Shown piece after piece: positions 59,701 through 64,000 of a stretch of DNA of 64,000 bases. The number at the start of each line of letters is the position of its first letter. Position 1 is the first letter of the stretch. Where the stretch lies: the NCBI GenBank assembly GCA_030063045.1, contig JAQSEB010000078.1, positions 688,001 to 752,000 on the forward strand, given 5' to 3'. The DNA is from Pratylenchus scribneri. Taxonomy: Eukaryota > Nematoda > Chromadorea > Rhabditida > Pratylenchidae. The notes below the pieces were generated by a model. It was not told the origin of the DNA and made no database searches. It worked only from the letters and a program-made list of their open reading frames with translations. Position numbers and translations under genes: made by a program.

Positions 59701-62700
59701 TCCTTATAAATTGCCGAAAACTGGTTTGTAAATGTCTTAAAGGATCTTATTTTATGAAATATGCTATCCAAATAATTTTTTGAATGGAATTTTTAATTTT
59801 AGGAGCCACCTTTTTTACTAATTTTATAATCAATTAAATTGTTATTTTCATTTCTATTTAATTAATTATTAAATATTCCTTCACAAATTTCAACATCTAA
59901 TAAATTGGGAAAATTGGTCACAAAACAATCAACAATAAAAACAAAAAATAAACACATCAAATCAACAACAAATAAATGAAAAACAATAGAAATAAAAATA
60001 TAAAAAGCTTTAATATTTGTGAGTTGCGTCAAAAAAAAGTACCTGAAAAACGGTGGTCAAAGCCCAAAGAAGTGAGTCGAAATTTTTGCGTTCACAACGT
60101 TTTAAGGGTTGGCCCAGCCAATTGTCTTCGACTTTGCAGAATTTGCAGCCAAATAAATTCATTCCCAGAATACTGCAAACAATTTTTAATTTTTTGGGGG
60201 GATAAATGATGTTAGATTTAATTAGGGAGAAAAGAAAAATTTTTTTTGTGCATTTTTTAGTTTAGGGGATTTTTTTGGTTGGATAAAAATATGTGCAAAA
60301 TTTGAATTAATTTTTTGGAAGGGAATAAAAAATGGGGGAAATATTTAATTTGCCGAAAAATGTTAACGGTTCATTATCCTATATAAACCGTAAACCCAAT
60401 CAATAGATATAGTCACATCATTTGATTATATTTTGGCTTTGGGTTTAACCAATTTTAATTTTGTTTTGAACCAAAATAGGTTTAAACCGTTTAATACCAT
60501 TTAATTGTTGATCAAACCATGACAAATTATATACCATTCAATGCCTCTTTTGACCAGCTCTATCCATTTTTGGGTATATGGTTTGGGAATGCCCAGGAAA
60601 AACCCTCAAACCATATAATTAATTTGGTTTTTATATTGTTTTTTTCGACAAATTAAATTGTATCATAAAAAGGGTAAAATAAGTAAAAATTTTGAGTTAA
60701 TTATTTTTGAAGGGAATAAAAAATGGGAAATTGTGTGCAAAAATTCCAATAATTTAATTTTTTTTGTTGCCTGAAAATGAAGATGAATAGGAGTAAAAGG
60801 CCAAAGAACACAGTGACATTGTCCATTGTCCGTAACATGACGACAAGTTGATATCGAAGTGCCGGCATAAATCGAACCAATTTTAGGATGCGCAATAGGC
60901 GAAAAGTGCGGAGCACCGAAAGGCCACCTTTGCCCTCTTGGAATAATTCGAATACGCTTAAAAATGGGGAAAATATATTATAGGTTTTGGAGGAAGGATT
61001 TTGATATATTTTGTAACAAATTTTTGTAATATTAAATATATGGGATAAAATAAAAGAGATGGAAAAATAAATGACTAACTAATGATATTATAAAATTTAT
61101 TTCAATTCCCAGCTACCAGATAAATTTGCCTAAAATCTAAAAGAAATTTGTATTATGTCCTTCAAATTTTAATTTGAATTTTGAAATACTTCAATACTCA
61201 AAGGATATAGTAGTAAATACATATATTTCTTCCTTTCTTGCATAAAAATGACAATCATTTTTAGGCTATATTGACTTAATATCTAAAATAAATTTGTCAT
61301 TATCATTACTGTACTTCAAACTTCGAAGAAGAAATCAAATACTTCCAATATATCTCTTCCTTTCTACTTTCTTGCAAGGTGCAAAGAGGATAGACAATCA
61401 AAGGGAAATGATTGAAGTAAAATGATGGATGCAGTATCTATTTTCCTTTACAAAAAACAGAAAGGAAGATGGAAAGGAAAATGGGCAATTGGAAAATGCC
61501 AAAGGGAAAATCATTTTCATTAGTGACTAGGAAAAAAAAGACACTTAAAACCCTAGCGTACAGTATTCCTTTCCTTTCAAAAGGGAACCTAATTTTAAGA
61601 GGCTTTTGCATAAAATTAAAATTAAATTTTGTAATATTTCTCAGACCTCAATGCCACAATTCCTCCATCAAAAAGATTGAATCCATCGGACAAATAGCCA
61701 AAGAAACCATCGGCAACAATTTTCAAGAACATTTCCAATGCAAATAAGGCAGTGAAGAAAAAATTGCTGTATTCCAAAATGGTGGTCAGCAATTCCGGTT
61801 GTTGATGATATTCCACACCCATTGAGAGGGTATTCACCAAAATGGCAACCAAAATGCCACGGGTGAAATGATCACAACAAACAACCCTGCCAAAATACAT
61901 ATTTGGTAGAATTTAAAAGTAATGAGGGAAAGTGAGGATTCACATCACAACTTATCCTAATTTATAATAAAATAACTTGTTAAGGGTGGACCAATTTTGA
62001 TATTTTTATATCATAAAGAATAGATTTTTGGCTATCTAATAAAACATTAATTTTATTTTAATTGGTTCAGAATTGATAAAATTTTACTCAATAAACTATT
62101 TCAAATGGTATTTCTTTAGTATGAATTAACAGTGACTATTTTTTTAGCATAATTTCATCAATTCTGAACCAAAATAAATAAAATTAATATTGTTTGATAG
62201 TCATCAGTTTATTTTTTAATTTGATAATAAAATCATTAAAATTGATTCAATTTTTGATGAATTATTTTAAACGGCAACAACTTGGCTGCTCCTGGTAACC
62301 TTTTCAGAACTTACTTTCGAACCCTCAATTGAATTGATCGCCATCGACTTTCACTGCTGGGTTTAGATGAACGATTCGAACGGGCACTTCCCTCTCTTAT
62401 TCCTAGAATAAAGCGCATAGTTTTAAGGAAATGTTAAGAATAATTTGTACAATTAAATCCTTATTAATAACTCACTTCCAACTGTGCCATTTCGCCTTTC
62501 CTTTTCGGCTTTATTTTCTTGTTTTTCCTCCTCCTCTTCATTGTTGTCTTCAGCCCTCAATTCACTTCGTTTACTGCCATTTTCCTCCTTTTCATCTTTA
62601 CTATCACTGGCCATTCCCCTTCTTTTTTCTCTCCATTTTTGGCCAATCCATCTGCTTCCTCTTTGGCTCCAATGCCTCAGGGCACGTACAATCGCTGCAT

Positions 62701-63439
62701 AGACACTGTCACCTTGGTCATTTTCATCTTCACGCAATGCAATTGAGGAACCGGAACCGACTTCACTAACTGGAAAAATTAGTTTACCTAATTTTTTCTA
62801 CAATAAATAATCCCTAGAGTTGATTTTGTAGGATCTCATCTAGAGATGGGAGAAATTAACTAGAAAGGAAGAAGTAATTAAAGAAAATAAGGTAATTAAT
62901 ATATAAGGTTTATCCAAATCTAAAGAGGAATGGAATGATTGAGTACTACTACTATGCGTTAGTTAATTAGCCAATAGTTAATAAGGCAAAATAGCAAATT
63001 TAGGAAGGCGATAATACCATTTGAAAATATTTTTTTTTCTATAAAATGGCCAAATTAAAATAAAACTTAACTATAATTTTTCAGGGAAAGAGATAAGAGA
63101 GCTTTTTCTTTTAATTATTAAAAATGTAATAAAGTAATTTTGTATAAGAAATTCAGAACTTTCTTTAAAAATAGTTTATTGCCTTTCTATTTATATTGGT
63201 AATTGGTTATTAATTTTTGAATTTTAATTCTGGGCAAAAAATCCATGCAGGTACTCAATCGTTATATTTTTGTTAATAAAAATTTAAGAATTTTTCTAAA
63301 AAATTTTTGGCATACGAAGTGAGCCGGATCGTATCCTCTTTCTCTCCTCCAGCATTCTCTCAGTTTCACGCCTTTTTGTTTCGGCAAATTGTGTGGCAAT
63401 GACAACCAAACAAAGATTGACCATGAAAAAGGCACCAAT
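50783..63439 (-). CDS. cca-1: T-type (Cav3) voltage-gated calcium channel alpha-1 subunit, 5' end outside window
   Basis: Exons in transcript order: 63439-63316, 62769-62476, 62402-62315, 61886-61647, 60956-60771, 60172-60043 or 59388-59223, 59096-58926, 58518-58186, 57708-57302, 56941-56547, 56134-55851, 55804-55687, 55287-55046, 54570-54180, 52766-52617, 52566-52445, 52392-52246, 52167-51961 and 51283-50783. They join in phase to 1509 residues. The part present runs from domain I S6 through the I-II gating-brake helices and domains II, III and IV to a tail of about 236 residues with a long Asp/Glu run. S4 segments such as [13 protein letters not shown] and [16 protein letters not shown] are intact. 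Pore motifs TCEDW (II), SKDGW (III) and TGDNW (IV) give the E-D-D part of the T-type EEDD filter. LPINPTIIR and [14 protein letters not shown] are Cav3 signatures. The channel carries low-voltage-activated Ca2+ current. Confidence 0.93.
51370..51790 (+). repeat. Dispersed repeat family E, copy 2
   Basis: This copy matches 43300-43690 and lies in the last calcium-channel intron. It ends with 'ctccttaacatgcgcggg'. Confidence 0.75.
52949..53856 (+). repeat. 24-bp satellite array, about 38 copies
   Basis: The unit is TTCCGGAATGAAAATCAGAA plus TTGT, repeated with few changes. The variable base before TTTCC is G or C, some units have CGAAAA, and a few units are 23 bp. Every unit contains TTCCGGAA, a palindrome. 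The array fills part of the calcium-channel intron between exons 54570-54180 and 52766-52617. Long frames through it are repeat artefacts. Confidence 0.95.
54650..55010. repeat. Family C repeat in calcium-channel intron
   Basis: The stretch contains 'caattggccatagctcaaca', 'ggcatctaaaaattggctt' and 'ttcaaaatgatatatttat'. Confidence 0.6.
55345..55640. repeat. Family C repeat in calcium-channel intron
   Basis: The stretch contains 'gaaggcgatattccatttga' and 'aatcctctaaaaaatggcta', closely matching the copy at 40.5 kb. Confidence 0.65.
56260..56520 (+). repeat. Family B repeat in calcium-channel intron
   Basis: The copy is nearly full length, with 'gggtttaaaccgtttaatac', 'tatatcattcaatgcgtttt' and 'gggtatatggtttgtgaat'. 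Confidence 0.75.
57840..58075 (+). repeat. Family B repeat in calcium-channel intron
   Basis: The stretch contains 'tggtttaaaccgtttaatac', 'attatataccattcaatac' and 'gggtatatggtttgtgaat'. Confidence 0.75.
58560..58900. repeat. Family A hairpin repeat in calcium-channel intron
   Basis: Opposing arms share 'gcggtttataataattcata' at the left and 'atttatgagttataagca' at the right, with the family core between them. Confidence 0.65.
59223..59388 (-). CDS. cca-1: Alternative domain II pore-turret exon, downstream copy (166 nt)
   Basis: On the minus strand it encodes [18 protein letters not shown] followed by a Cys-rich stretch of about 25 residues, ending [12 protein letters not shown]. It begins one base into a codon and ends at phase 0, exactly like the 130-nt exon at 60043-60172. 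Both finish with ACCGTTTTTCAG and a GTA donor. The turret is 12 residues longer and carries extra cysteines. Either exon keeps the reading frame. Both together would shift it. Confidence 0.85.
59515..59640. repeat. Short family C fragment between the alternative exons
   Basis: The stretch contains 'ttggccataactcaacaag', 'ggaaggcaatatgcatttta' and 'gtcttctaaaaagtggctt'. Confidence 0.6.
60043..60172 (-). CDS. cca-1: Alternative domain II pore-turret exon, upstream copy (130 nt)
   Basis: It encodes [20 protein letters not shown] followed by [20 protein letters not shown] and VFQ. This covers the end of S5 and the turret leading to the domain II pore helix. Phases match the downstream alternative at 59223-59388. 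The [10 protein letters not shown] start is closest to the usual Cav3 sequence. Confidence 0.85.
60370..60650 (+). repeat. Family B repeat in calcium-channel intron
   Basis: This is a nearly complete copy with 'aggtttaaaccgtttaatac', 'attatataccattcaatgcc' and 'gggtatatggtttgggaat'. Confidence 0.75.
61965..62300. repeat. Family A hairpin repeat in calcium-channel intron
   Basis: Opposing arms share 'attaattttattttaattgg' and 'aataaataaaattaatatt' cores. The right end reads 'aacggcaacaacttggctg'. Confidence 0.65.
63000..63240. repeat. Diverged family C repeat
   Basis: The stretch contains 'ttaggaaggcgataatacca' and 'tataaaatggccaaatt'. It is more diverged than other copies. Confidence 0.45.
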
Positions 63440-64000
63440 CTGGGTAAAGTGGCACAAAATTATTTGAAATAATAAATTGGTTCATTCGGGGAAATTTTGA
63501 TGAAATGATCCTAACAAGGGAAGGTATTCAACTGACCGTGAGCTTTTGAAACGAGACCTAGCTAGTTTTGTAGATTATATATGGGTTTCTCCCAGAAGTG
63601 AAGTCCTTTTTTCCTAAATGGACCTCCCCATTGAGATATGGCCATAAAACCTGCTTTATCCGCATATTTGGCCCTAATTCATATCTCCTCATAGAATTGG
63701 GCTAGAAATATGATTTAAACGTCATTTTGTAGAGAATTTAATGCCCTTTCATTTTTATAAATACATTAGGGGTCTAAAATTTTTTTGAAATTTTTTATCG
63801 ATTTTTTTCTGAAAATACCAAATTTGGCCAATTTTCAATGGGCCATAACTCGGTTATATGGAATCTTTGAACTTTGGCCCAGTTATCTTTTTTGATCGCC
63901 ATATCATAAAGTATCTTTATGCAAATTTTCAGATTTTTCTGTTAACCTGAAAATTCTCGAGATTTCGCTATGCTAGGCCTGATAGGCAAAATACCTTGAA
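63440..64000 (-). other. cca-1: Intron of the calcium-channel gene, 5' continuation
   Basis: Upstream of the domain I S6 exon there is only AT-rich intronic sequence with 'ggccataactcgg'-like words. The exons for most of domain I lie beyond the window end. Confidence 0.6.

Overview
The window reads as nuclear DNA of a nematode. It is AT-rich. Its genes are split into many small exons by introns that are often only 42-60 bp and end in TTTTCAG-like acceptors. The best-recognised proteins are typical of nematodes: a TWK two-pore K+ channel, a Cav3/CCA-1 T-type calcium channel, troponin I, an SKP1-related protein and a glutamate carboxypeptidase II-like peptidase. I cannot name the species. A clade IV (tylenchid-like) nematode is a guess only. 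All gene models were built by hand from splice signals, phase agreement between exons and remembered family features.

Layout. 1-6.2 kb holds a broken or partial signal-peptide exon present in two copies, a possible tiny F-box gene, a 535-bp hairpin transposon and a small membrane-protein gene. 6.2-12.4 kb (minus) is a 22-exon type II membrane peptidase of the M28/GCPII family with all five zinc ligands. 12.4-27.9 kb is gene-poor, with pyrimidine-rich blocks, dispersed repeats and two hAT-type elements flanked by perfect 8-bp target duplications. 27.9-37.4 kb (plus) is a 10-exon two-pore K+ channel whose introns carry an intron-containing tRNA-Ala(CGC), a third hAT-type element filled with a 42-bp minisatellite, and hairpin repeats. 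39.2-42.1 kb (plus) is troponin I, with an initiator-like tRNA-Met gene antisense in its first intron. 44.6-49.9 kb (plus) has three closely spaced genes: an SKP1-like protein and two unrecognised nematode proteins. 50.8-63.4 kb (minus) is the last three-quarters of a T-type calcium channel, from the end of domain I to the C terminus. Its 5' end lies beyond the window.

The most interesting biology is in the calcium channel. It has two tandem, phase-compatible alternative exons for the domain II pore turret, preceded by a GC-AG intron, and a Cys next to the domain II selectivity glutamate. The other notable pattern is a set of non-autonomous hAT-like elements that share terminal repeats and 8-bp target duplications but carry quite different GC-rich simple-sequence interiors.

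Functionally, the K+ channel and the T-type Ca2+ channel set membrane excitability and troponin I links Ca2+ to contraction. The proximity may be chance. The three plus-strand genes at 44.6-49.9 kb could be partly co-transcribed, but spacing alone does not prove this. Coordinates of dispersed repeats are approximate. Exon junctions were checked for reading phase but not against transcripts.
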